In this document: positions 38,381 to 45,846 of the stretch, one piece after another
Numbering within the stretch: position 1 is the first letter of the stretch
Layout: each line of letters begins with the position of its first letter
From: Firm-04 sp964479595
Lineage (GTDB): Bacteria > Bacillota > Clostridia > Oscillospirales > Ruminococcaceae
DNA: 64,000 nt
Direction of reading: 5' to 3'
NCBI GenBank assembly: GCA_964479595.1
Contig: CAYZMU010000001.1
Location: 109,626-173,625, forward strand
The notes under the pieces: generated by a model
Databases searched by the model: none
What the model was told of the DNA's origin: nothing
Seen by the model: the letters and a program-made list of their open reading frames with translations, nothing else
Position numbers and translations under genes: made by a program

Positions 38381-41104
38381 TCAGAGCTCGAGCGCCTCGC
38401 GAATCGCCGGGTCCGCCATTCTGCAGACGCCGCGTTCGCGGTACTGTTCGTTCATGCTGTCGATTTCAAAGATGATCTTTTTGCATTCGTCAAAATCCCC
38501 CGCTTCGTACAGCACATCCAGCAGGCAGCAGTACAGTTCCTGACGCTTGTCAAGATAGGGGAAGGTATCATGGTAGCGCTCGCAGACAGCGATTGCCTCC
38601 CGCAGCGTTTCGGCGGCTGCGTCATACTCCCCGTGATAGTAAAAACAGTTTGCCGTGGGGATCATCACAATGTCCACGCGCTCCAGATCCGTCGGGAAGA
38701 CCGTCTCCGCGAGTTCCCGCGCCCGCGCCGTCAGAAGTCTCGTGCGGGTGAGATTCTTCCGCGCCAAAGTGCAGTACCACGCCCCGGTCATGAGCAGATA
38801 ACAGCGGTTGGGGGCGTCCTCGGGCTCGGTTTCCTCCACGCGTTTTGCGGCCTTTCGGAGCAGATCGCGCGCCCTCGCGTGCTGACGCGGCACACCCCGC
38901 AGCAGTACCCCCGCGAGGGAAATCTCGTATTGAGAGAGATACTCGCGCGCGAGCGGTTCGCCGGAGCATTCCATTTCCCGGATAGACTGCTCGATGGAGT
39001 CAATCAGCTTTTGCAGGTATTCCTTTTCCCGCTCGGTCTGGGCGGCGTAATTGCCGTCGAGGAGCGTGTCGTAATACGTGCCGAGAATGTCGTAACAGAC
39101 CGCTCTTGAAAAATGCCCCCCGCGGGATTTCGTGTAGTTTTCCGCCGCGTCCAGAATCACGCGGATGCGCGCGGAATCGGACATTCCGCTGTAAATTTCC
39201 GCGAGCGTTTTGAGCCTGCACATGACGAAACTTTGCGGCTCGTCCCACGGCCACTCCGAAACGGTCTGCGCGATGACGGGATGTACCCGGATTCTTTCCC
39301 CGCCGTAAATCCACCCGTCCCTTTCCAGCGTCCTCAGCGTCTCGCCCGTCATATCAGGGAAGAAACGGCGCAGCAGCGGTTCCTCAAGCCCGCGCGGGTC
39401 AAGCAGCGAGAGAATGTGCAGAGTCCGCTTCTGCTCGCGCGTCATGGAACCCGCGTCAAACAGCGCGGAGAGGATTGTCGGGATGTCCGCGAAGAGCAGT
39501 TCCCCGTCTTTGTAACTCTCGATTTTTTCGTCCGAAAACCGCGAAAATCCGCGCTCCTGAATGGCGCGCAGCGCTCCCGCGGCGTCAAGATTTCCCGCCG
39601 CCATCTGTCTTGCGATGAGTTCCAGTACAAGGGTGTGCCCCTGTACCAGACGTATGATTTCCAGAAAGCATTCGCGTTCCTCCCTGGTAGCGGCTCGTCC
39701 CAGATTCAGCGAGATGAGCCGGAACAGATCCTCAGGCTGCGGGATGGCTGTGATTTCAAGAACCGCGAAGCTGTTTTTGGGCGGCTTTCTGCGCGTGCAG
39801 ACCAGCGTTTCAAACCCGCAGTCAAAAATTTGGTTCAGATCTTTGGAGACCTCGCCGGTGAAGTTGTCAATCACCATCAGAACGCGCTTCCCCGCGCAGA
39901 TTTTTCGCAGCGCGCCAAGCTTGCGCGGAAAGTACGCCTCCAGAGATTCGCTCTCACCTCTGTGCAGGCGGCTGAGCTGGAGCTGGAAATCGTCCGAAAA
40001 AGCGTCGCGCACGTTCTCGCCGGATTCGAGATAGCAAATCACGTCGTACGCGGTCTTGTTCTTCTGGATAAAATTTTTGGCGAGCGTGGTTTTTCCGATT
40101 CCGCCGACGCCCGTGAGAAACAGTACGGGATTGCGCGCCAGTTTTTCCCCGATGGCTTTGATTTCCCGCTCCCTGCCGACAAAATGCGGCGAAACCGCCG
40201 GGCAGCGCGGGACAACATAATCCTTCTGCAGGGTCTCCTCCCGCAGGCTTTGCAGAATCGCCTCCGCTTCCTCAGCGTTCTGAAAACGGTTCTGGGCGCT
40301 GGAGCGCAGTGTGCCGTGAAAAAATTCCGTCAGCAGCGACTGCACGGCGGGTCTGTCCGTATATTTGCGCACCTCCGCCTCGCATTCCTCAAAGGGATAG
40401 CGCGAAAAACCCCGATGTTCGCTGTCAAGGGAATGTCTGCCGAACGTGAGCCAGAAACAGAGCTCTCCCAGCGCGTACAAATCCGTCTGCGGTCCCAGAA
40501 TTTTCCCCGTATAGGGGTTGCGCTGTTCCGGCGCGGACCACTCCCTTGTGGCAAGGCAGTCCTCCCCGTTCTGCACCTGCTCGAAACTTCTCACGCTGTC
40601 AAAGTCTATCATCTCCACCAGCTGTGTCAGCGTGTCCTCAGGGGCGTTCTGCGGGATGAAAAGGTTTTGGGGTTTTAAGTCCAGACAAAGATACCCCGCG
40701 CTGTGGTAGTATCCTATCATCCGCGCGACCGTTTCGCAGACGGCGACGCGCTGCGGGTAGGGCAGCCGGGGGAGTTTGTCAAGTGTTTTTCCCTGAAAGC
40801 ACACGACATCGAGAAACGCGGTGCCGTTCGCCTCAAAGATATGGCTGACGGGCGGCGTGGGGTTGCTCAGGCGCGCGTCCTGCCGGATTTGGTTCTGCAG
40901 TTTCCCGGCGGCGAGGAATCGCTCGATTCCCTCCCGCGTCACGGCCCCTCCGCTCGGGGTGTACTCCTTGAGAATGCAGCGAAAGTTCAGCTCCCCGTCA
41001 CGGCATTGCGCGAGAAAGGCGGTTGTGGAGGCGCCTTTCCCCAGAGTCTCCACGATTCGGTATTCTCTGCCTCCCGCTTGGAGCACAGAGCCGGCTTCGA
41101 GCAT
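38381..41104 (-). CDS. Ser/Thr protein kinase - STAND (NB-ARC-like) NTPase - helical repeat protein
   Basis: 907-aa cytoplasmic three-part protein. The kinase domain (about 13-285) has the glycine loop LGKGASTTAF, Lys46 in ILKEY, the catalytic loop CLDLKPQN (Asp142), IDFD in place of DFG (Asp168) and SAPEQ for APE; the HRD His/Arg are replaced by CL. The NTPase domain (about 305-560) has FVGRERE, P-loop TGVGGIGKTT (331-340), Walker B VLMVIDNF (Asp413), a CTRRK sensor-like strand and GHTLVLELIARQM, similar to GLPL. The rest is alpha-helical, TPR-like, with no membrane segment. Fusions of this kind sense ligands and oligomerise; some bacterial STAND proteins are antiphage sensors. It is coupled to the gene at 42248 (16-bp gap). 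The trigger and target are unknown. Confidence 0.85.
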   Translation of the reverse strand: MLEAGSVLQAGGREYRIVETLGKGASTTAFLAQCRDGELNFRCILKEYTPSGGAVTREGIERFLAAGKLQNQIRQDARLSNPTPPVSHIFEANGTAFLDVVCFQGKTLDKLPRLPYPQRVAVCETVARMIGYYHSAGYLCLDLKPQNLFIPQNAPEDTLTQLVEMIDFDSVRSFEQVQNGEDCLATREWSAPEQRNPYTGKILGPQTDLYALGELCFWLTFGRHSLDSEHRGFSRYPFEECEAEVRKYTDRPAVQSLLTEFFHGTLRSSAQNRFQNAEEAEAILQSLREETLQKDYVVPRCPAVSPHFVGREREIKAIGEKLARNPVLFLTGVGGIGKTTLAKNFIQKNKTAYDVICYLESGENVRDAFSDDFQLQLSRLHRGESESLEAYFPRKLGALRKICAGKRVLMVIDNFTGEVSKDLNQIFDCGFETLVCTRRKPPKNSFAVLEITAIPQPEDLFRLISLNLGRAATREERECFLEIIRLVQGHTLVLELIARQMAAGNLDAAGALRAIQERGFSRFSDEKIESYKDGELLFADIPTILSALFDAGSMTREQKRTLHILSLLDPRGLEEPLLRRFFPDMTGETLRTLERDGWIYGGERIRVHPVIAQTVSEWPWDEPQSFVMCRLKTLAEIYSGMSDSARIRVILDAAENYTKSRGGHFSRAVCYDILGTYYDTLLDGNYAAQTEREKEYLQKLIDSIEQSIREMECSGEPLAREYLSQYEISLAGVLLRGVPRQHARARDLLRKAAKRVEETEPEDAPNRCYLLMTGAWYCTLARKNLTRTRLLTARARELAETVFPTDLERVDIVMIPTANCFYYHGEYDAAAETLREAIAVCERYHDTFPYLDKRQELYCCLLDVLYEAGDFDECKKIIFEIDSMNEQYRERGVCRMADPAIREALEL

Positions 41105-41120
41105 GGTGTCCCTCCTTTCG

Positions 41121-42248
41121 CTAGTTTTCGTAGCTGACGAGCAGATAGAGTGTATCGATGGGGTCGCGGGAATTGGCGCAGTAAAAGAGCAGGCAGTCGA
41201 AGGGGTGGCGCAGATAGATTTGCGCGAAGCCGCAGGAAATCAGTGTATCATTTAACTCCTCGTAGAAATCCATCAGGTTGCCCCCGACGGCGTAGTCGTC
41301 CTCGTTCTCCGCCTCCGCGTAAAAATGGTAAAACTTCAGCAGCATCAGCGTTTTGCGCAGCAGGTCGTAGGACGCGCGCTCGCCGTTGAGAATCCGCCCG
41401 AGTGTGACGTCGTTGGGCAGCGATTCCGTAAAGCGTTTCGGCAGCGGGCGGTCCTTCACGCGCGGGGCGTTCTGGTAGCGTATGCCGAGCAGTTCCGTGA
41501 CCGTCAGGCTGTTGAGGCGGTCCGGCGACAGCACGCGCTCGGGGTAATTTCTGAGGATGGTTTCCTTCACAAACGCCGTTTCCCTGAGAATCTCGCGGCG
41601 CGCCGTCTGAAACTGCTGCTCGTTGCCATAGCAGTGCGCGGAAAGATAGCGCAGGAAAGCCTCGTCGTCATCCGTTCTGAGGATGCTGCCCAGAATCTCG
41701 GAAGTGGCGGTGTGCGCGTGTTCATGGGGCACGAAGCTTTCCGCCTTTTCCAGCAGTTCCTTCACGCGCTGATAGGGCTTGTGGTGCGCGAGCGCGTAGA
41801 GAAAGACCGCGTCTATGGCGGATTTGGGATTGAACGGCAGGCTCAGAAAGTGCTTCTGGAAGAAAACGGCGGTCTCGCGCAGGTCCATTTCCAGCGCGAA
41901 GCAGAGGTCGTAGTGGTTGAGGCGGTTTACCATCCCCGGCGTCGTGCCGCGCACCCATTCCTGAACCGTTCTGGGACAGGGCTTGCCCAGAATTTCCCGG
42001 AACCGCCGCTTGACTTCCAATAGCATCAGATCCGTGTCCTGTGGCGCGCATGGAATCCCCAGTACGCGCAGGCGCTCGGCAAGCCCCTCCAGAAAGGCGG
42101 GCTCGGCGTCCAGTTCCAGCGCCCGCCTGACGCCCTCGCTGACATCCCTCGCGCTTTCGGGCTCAATGGGCTCCCCGAAACAGGTGGTTTCATAGATAAG
42201 TTCTGTGCGCTCGTCGCGCGGCAATTCCAGAAACGGTTCGGTTTTCAT
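41121..42248 (-). CDS. Helical protein with divergent XRE-like HTH, partner of the kinase-STAND protein
   Basis: 375-aa, mostly alpha-helical protein without signal peptide. Residues about 72-140 look like a divergent helix-turn-helix: a helix with TVQEWVRG followed by NRLNHYDLCFALEMDLRETA and FFQKHFLSLPFN. Related clostridial proteins have the same FALGL..EET and RPFN pattern. The remaining helices could be a sensor or an oligomerisation region. ATG 42248 has only a weak GAGG site. It is first in the two-gene operon with the kinase-STAND gene, driven by a 17-bp-spaced promoter. Functional assignment is not possible; a regulator or effector of the kinase is inference. Confidence 0.6.
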   Translation of the reverse strand: MKTEPFLELPRDERTELIYETTCFGEPIEPESARDVSEGVRRALELDAEPAFLEGLAERLRVLGIPCAPQDTDLMLLEVKRRFREILGKPCPRTVQEWVRGTTPGMVNRLNHYDLCFALEMDLRETAVFFQKHFLSLPFNPKSAIDAVFLYALAHHKPYQRVKELLEKAESFVPHEHAHTATSEILGSILRTDDDEAFLRYLSAHCYGNEQQFQTARREILRETAFVKETILRNYPERVLSPDRLNSLTVTELLGIRYQNAPRVKDRPLPKRFTESLPNDVTLGRILNGERASYDLLRKTLMLLKFYHFYAEAENEDDYAVGGNLMDFYEELNDTLISCGFAQIYLRHPFDCLLFYCANSRDPIDTLYLLVSYEN

Positions 42249-42286
42249 ATGTCACAGCCTCTCTTCCCCGCCGCGGTCTTTTCCTC

Positions 42287-42315
42287 ATTATACCACAGCG
42301 GGGGAGATTTGTCCA
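42287..42315 (-). promoter_or_regulatory. SigA promoter for the HTH/kinase-STAND operon
   Basis: On the minus strand TGGACA (42315-42310), 17 bp, TATAAT (42292-42287), preceded by TGTGG. Confidence 0.75.
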
Positions 42316-42329
42316 CCCCGCGCGCGGGT

Positions 42330-42899
42330 TCACATGGAGCCCAGCGCCTCCAGGGACTTTTTCTCAATGCGCAGCGTCACGAGCACGAAGTAGGCGTCGT
42401 CCGCGGCGGAGAGCGAATCCTCGTCAATGGCGTCAATCTTCTCTGACCAGGTCGCGAGGCGGCTCATCCAGTCCAGATAGCTCGTCATCAGCGAGGCTAC
42501 GTCATCGGTTGCGTTGTAGGTCTTCATAAAGTTGATATAGCCGTCATAAAACGCCTCATATTCGTCCATGGTTGCCTTGAAATCGGGGTTGACCAAAGAG
42601 TAGTCGCCGTTTTGTACCGCCGCTCTGGCGGCAGCGTCCGCGTCCGCGGCGGCGGCGGTTGTAGTGGTGGTGGTCGCGGCAGTGGTTGTGGTTGTCGTGG
42701 CGGTCGTGGTTGTGGTGGTCGTCTGCTCGGTTGTGGTCGTTGTGGTCGTGGTCTGCTCGGTTGTGGTTTCCGTCTGCGTGGCGGAGGCGGTGGTCGTTTC
42801 CGCCGGGGTTTCGGAAGATTCCCCGCCGCAGGCGCTCAGGGGCACGGTCAGGCAGAGCGCCGCCATCAGAATCGCCGCTTGTTTCTTTGTAGCTTTCAT
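42330..42899 (-). CDS. Putative lipoprotein with poly-Thr linker
   Basis: 189-aa predicted lipoprotein with lipobox LSACG (Cys at about residue 24). A Thr-run linker (about 32-82) precedes a compact helical C-terminal domain (NPDFKATMDEYEAFYDGYIN, then MTSYLDWMSRLATWSEKIDA). The helical domain resembles small clostridial lipoproteins of unknown function (I think of the DUF6591 type, from memory and unverified). GGAGGATTTGAT precedes ATG 42899. The Thr tract is encoded by imperfect repeats that could vary in length. A hairpin at 42924-42953 lies in its leader. Confidence 0.75.
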   Translation of the reverse strand: MKATKKQAAILMAALCLTVPLSACGGESSETPAETTTASATQTETTTEQTTTTTTTTEQTTTTTTTATTTTTTAATTTTTTAAAADADAAARAAVQNGDYSLVNPDFKATMDEYEAFYDGYINFMKTYNATDDVASLMTSYLDWMSRLATWSEKIDAIDEDSLSAADDAYFVLVTLRIEKKSLEALGSM

Positions 42900-42923
42900 A
42901 TCAAATCCTCCTCATGTGATCGC

Positions 42924-42953
42924 AAAGCCCCCGTCCGTGTTGTACGGGGCTTT
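42924..42953. other. GC-rich hairpin of unclear role
   Basis: AAAGCCCCCGT and ACGGGGCTTT form a stem with a 9-nt loop between the divergent lipoprotein and coaBC genes. On the plus strand it ends in TTTCTCTGCTT; on the minus strand it would be in the lipoprotein leader with no U-tract. Confidence 0.4.
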
Positions 42954-43009
42954 CTCTGCTTCCAATATACCACAGGATTTTCGGAGGATATAAATCCCGA
43001 TTCCCAGCC

Positions 43010-43038
43010 TTGATTTTTACGGCGGAGTGTGGTATAAT
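43010..43038 (+). promoter_or_regulatory. SigA promoter for coaBC-coaX
   Basis: TTGATT at 43010-43015, 17 bp, TATAAT at 43033-43038 with upstream GTGTGG. Confidence 0.8.
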
Positions 43039-43057
43039 AGCGGAAGGGGGTGAGGAG

Positions 43058-44260
43058 ATGGAGCGATTGGATGGGAAAACCGTGCTTTTGGGCGTTACGG
43101 GCGGCATCGCGGCGTATAAATCCGCGGCTGTCGCGAGCGCGCTGCACAAGGCGGGAGCGCGTGTTCCGGTTGTGATGACCGAAAACGCCGCGAAGTTTAT
43201 TACCCCGCTGACGTTTGAGACGCTGACAAACGAGCGCTGCGTGACCGATACGTTCGCGCGGGATTTTTCCTATGACGTGGAACATATCTCGCTCGCGAAG
43301 GCTGCGGACCTGATTCTCATAGCGCCCGCGACCGCCAATTTCATCGCGAAGGCGGCGCACGGGCTCGCCGACGATATGCTCACGACCGTGGTGCTCGCGG
43401 CAAAGTGCCCCAAACTCGTCGCTCCCGCGATGAACACCGCCATGCTCGAAAATCCCGCCACACAGCGCAATCTTGCCATGCTGCGGGATTTGGGTTTTAC
43501 GGTCATTCCGCCCGCGAGCGGTGCGCTTGCTTGCGGCGATACCGGCGCGGGGCGCTGCCCCGAACCCGAGGTGCTGGAGGACTACTGCCTGCGGGAAATC
43601 GCGCGGGAGAAAAGCCTGCGCGGGGTTCGTGTGACCGTCACGGCGGGCGCGACACAGGAGCCTTTTGACCCCGTGCGGTTCATCACCAACCACAGTTCCG
43701 GGAAGATGGGCTATGCCGTCGCGCGCGAGGCGATGCTGCGCGGGGCACGGGTCACGCTGATTACCGGGAAAACCGCGCTGCGGCCTGTGCCCTTTGTTGA
43801 GACGCTGACGGTTCAGACGGCGAGGCAGATGTTTGACGCCGTGAAAGAAAATCTGCCCCAAACCGATATTCTGGTTATGGCGGCGGCGGTCGCGGATTAC
43901 CGCCCGAGGGAAGTCGCCGAGCAGAAGCGCAAAAAGGGCGAGGAAACGATGTTTCTGGAGATGGAGATGACGGAGGATATTCTCACCTACGTCACGGAAC
44001 ACCGCCACGAGGGGCTTTTTGTCTGCGGGTTTGCCATGGAAACAGAGGATCTTTTTGAGCGCGCGAAGGAAAAGCTGCGTTCCAAGGGGCTGGATATGAT
44101 TGCCGCCAATGATCTGAATGTACCCGGGGCGGGCTTTGAGGTGGATACCAATGTGGTTACGATTTTCACCCCGGATTCCGAGGAAAGGCTGCCGCTGCTG
44201 AGCAAGGCGGAGACCGCCTCGGCGCTGCTCGACGCCATAGAGAGGCAGCGAAACGTATGA
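43058..44260 (+). CDS. coaBC: Bifunctional phosphopantothenoylcysteine decarboxylase / phosphopantothenate--cysteine ligase
   Basis: 400-aa bifunctional enzyme for two successive steps of coenzyme A synthesis. The N-terminal FMN decarboxylase (CoaC) has LLGVTGGIAAYKSA, APATANFIAKAAHG and PAMNTAMLENPATQ. The C-terminal ligase (CoaB) has VTAGATQEPFDPVRFITNHS, MAAAVADYRP and AANDLN. ATG 43058 follows GGAAGGGGGTGAGGAG; an ATG further upstream has no site. It overlaps coaX by 4 bp, so both CoA genes are coupled. Confidence 0.96.
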   Translation: MERLDGKTVLLGVTGGIAAYKSAAVASALHKAGARVPVVMTENAAKFITPLTFETLTNERCVTDTFARDFSYDVEHISLAKAADLILIAPATANFIAKAAHGLADDMLTTVVLAAKCPKLVAPAMNTAMLENPATQRNLAMLRDLGFTVIPPASGALACGDTGAGRCPEPEVLEDYCLREIAREKSLRGVRVTVTAGATQEPFDPVRFITNHSSGKMGYAVAREAMLRGARVTLITGKTALRPVPFVETLTVQTARQMFDAVKENLPQTDILVMAAAVADYRPREVAEQKRKKGEETMFLEMEMTEDILTYVTEHRHEGLFVCGFAMETEDLFERAKEKLRSKGLDMIAANDLNVPGAGFEVDTNVVTIFTPDSEERLPLLSKAETASALLDAIERQRNV

Positions 44261-45179
44261 TTCTGACGGCGGATATCGGGAACACGACGGTCAGAATCTG
44301 CCTTGTGGAATCCCGCGCGGGGGAATATCGCGTACGCGCGGAGCAGCGTTTCCCGACGCCCGCGCCTGACGCGGCGGAACGGTTTTCGCGGGAACTGCCC
44401 CGGATTCTGAATCCTGACGCCGCCTTGGCGGACGGCGCGGNNNNNNNNNNNNNNNNNNNNNNNNNNNNNNNNNNNNNNNNNNNNNNNNNNNNNNNNNNNN
44501 NNNNNNNNNNNNNNNNNNNNNNNNNNNNNNNNNNNNNNNNTCGCGGGAACTGCCCCGGATTCTGAATCCTGACGCCGCCTTGGCGGACGGCGCGGTTCTC
44601 TGTTCGGTCGTGCCCTCGCTCACGGGCGGGGTCCGCGAGGCGCTTGAGGGGATTCTGGGGGCTGAGGTCCGGGTTTTCACGCGCGAATGGGACATGGGGC
44701 TAACTATCGGGGTGGAGCGTCCGGAACTTCTGGGTACGGACAGATTGGCGGACGCCGCTTATGCCGCCGCGTGTTTTCCAAAGCCCCTTGTGACCGCTGA
44801 TTTGGGCACCGCCACGACCCTCAATGTGGTTTCCGAGGACAACTGCTTTTTAGGGGGCGTGATCGCGGCGGGTGTTTCCACCATGCTTTCGGCGCTCTCT
44901 TCGAATACGGCGTGTCTGCCCGCCCCTGAGCCGCGCGTTCCGCTGTCGGTCGTCGGCGCGGATACCGCAAGCGCCATGTGCTCCGGCGCTTTTTACGGAA
45001 CCGCCGCGCTGCTCGAGGGGCTTTTGGCGCGGATTGAAAACGAGCTGGGCTCAAAACCCGCTGTCATTCTGACGGGCGGATTTTCCGGGCGCGTTTCCCC
45101 GCTCTGCCGTTTTGCGCACAGTCTGGAGCCTGAGCTTTTGCCGCGCGGGCTCGCCTATCTCTATGATCGGAATTTCTAG
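44257..45179 (+). CDS. coaX: Type III pantothenate kinase, interrupted by an assembly gap
   Basis: First enzyme of CoA synthesis, of the acetate-kinase-fold type III family. The N-terminal part (ILTADIGNTTVRICLVE, Asp in the DxGNT phosphate loop) and the C-terminal part (GTDRLADAAYAA, VTADLGTATTLNVV, GGVIAAGVSTM, ILTGGFSGRV) are in different frames across 100 N. The 55 bases before the N run are repeated exactly after it. Removing 155 bp restores one frame of 255 aa, the normal length. The gene is therefore probably intact. It starts by a 4-bp overlap with coaBC. Confidence 0.88.
44386..44595. repeat. 55-bp direct duplicate flanking the N gap (contig-end overlap)
   Basis: Bases 44386-44440 are identical to 44541-44595, with 44441-44540 all N between them. 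The pattern is that of two contigs whose ends overlap but were joined with a fixed 100-N spacer. Confidence 0.93.
44441..44540. other. Assembly gap (100 N)
   Basis: A run of exactly 100 unknown bases, the usual placeholder length for a gap of unknown size. Confidence 0.99.
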
Positions 45180-45182
45180 CGC

Positions 45183-45232
45183 AAAAAAAGAGCGTATCGT
45201 TCGCTGCCCCGAAAAGGCAGGAACAATACGCT
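45183..45232 (-). terminator. Terminator of the HPr-like gene
   Basis: Read on the minus strand, AGCGTATTGTTCCTGCC pairs with GGCAGCGAACGATACGCT and is followed by CTTTTTTT. It also lies just past the coaX stop. Confidence 0.8.
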
Positions 45233-45311
45233 GCGGAGTGATGCGTCCCTAAAGGGACACCATGAAAAAAGGGGGATTCGGGAGCGGCGTAAGCCTCCCG
45301 GAACGAAAAGA

Positions 45312-45587
45312 TCAAACGGAAGCGCCGGAAACCTTTCCCGCGCGCACGGGATTGTAGGAGAACCGCGCCAGAGCCTGCCGCAGACGTTCCTCGTCCGCGC
45401 CGCTTTGCGTTTCGGCCTCAAGCTGTATGGGGCGCTCGCGGTCCAGCGTGAAGATGCCCATAATGGACTTGGCGTCAACCGCGTAGTTGCCGACCGTAAG
45501 CTGCGCCTCAAAGGGGAAATGCGTCATGATGTTGACAAATTCCATCACATCGTTGATTTCCGGAAGATAAACTGTCATGACTGACAT
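45312..45587 (-). CDS. HPr-like protein lacking the active-site histidine
   Basis: 91-aa HPr-fold protein. The middle and C-terminal parts match HPr (VNIMTHFPFEAQLTVGNYAV, AKSIMGIFTL), with Ser41 in the place of regulatory Ser46. The N-terminal loop that normally holds phosphorylatable His15 (GLHARPA) is replaced by YLPEINDV. It therefore cannot carry phosphate from enzyme I, but could be a Crh-like regulator if an HPr kinase exists. GAGGGAATTTCT lies before ATG 45587; the frame runs further upstream without a site. Monocistronic with its own promoter and terminator. Confidence 0.75.
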   Translation of the reverse strand: MSVMTVYLPEINDVMEFVNIMTHFPFEAQLTVGNYAVDAKSIMGIFTLDRERPIQLEAETQSGADEERLRQALARFSYNPVRAGKVSGASV

Positions 45588-45682
45588 AGAAATTCCCTCG
45601 CTTTCAAAAATCAAGGAAGAAATTCGCGGACACGGTGTGAAACCGTTCGCGCGGCGGGGCATTGCCCTCGCCCTTTATGTCT

Positions 45683-45711
45683 ACTATACCACAACAGAGA
45701 GCGTTTGTCAA
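45683..45711 (-). promoter_or_regulatory. SigA promoter for the HPr-like gene
   Basis: On the minus strand TTGACA (45711-45706), 17 bp, TATAGT (45688-45683) with TGTGG before it. Confidence 0.82.
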
Positions 45712-45846
45712 GGAATTTCGCGCTTTTTTGTAGAAGTGAACGATTTTTTTCCGCGCTTGCGGGAAACTTTTTTCATGGCACACAAATTGTAAGAGTTGCA
45801 CAACTGAACGTGCTTCATTTTGTATATATTGCACAGAGGACGAGGG

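Noticed and set aside
42612..43013. Gly/Arg-rich plus-strand frame
   Set aside because: It is the complement of the poly-Thr linker of the lipoprotein gene; low complexity only.
44257..44565. coaX as a frameshifted pseudogene
   Set aside because: The frame change is fully explained by the 100-N spacer plus a 55-bp duplicated contig end.
45747..45776. Second terminator upstream of mtaB (TTCCGC-GCTT-GCGGGAA with flanking T runs)
   Set aside because: The stem is short and no gene on either strand clearly ends here; I could not assign it a role.
45796..45830. Promoter for mtaB (TTGCAC..TATATT)
   Set aside because: Spacing of 21-23 bp is too long for a SigA promoter.
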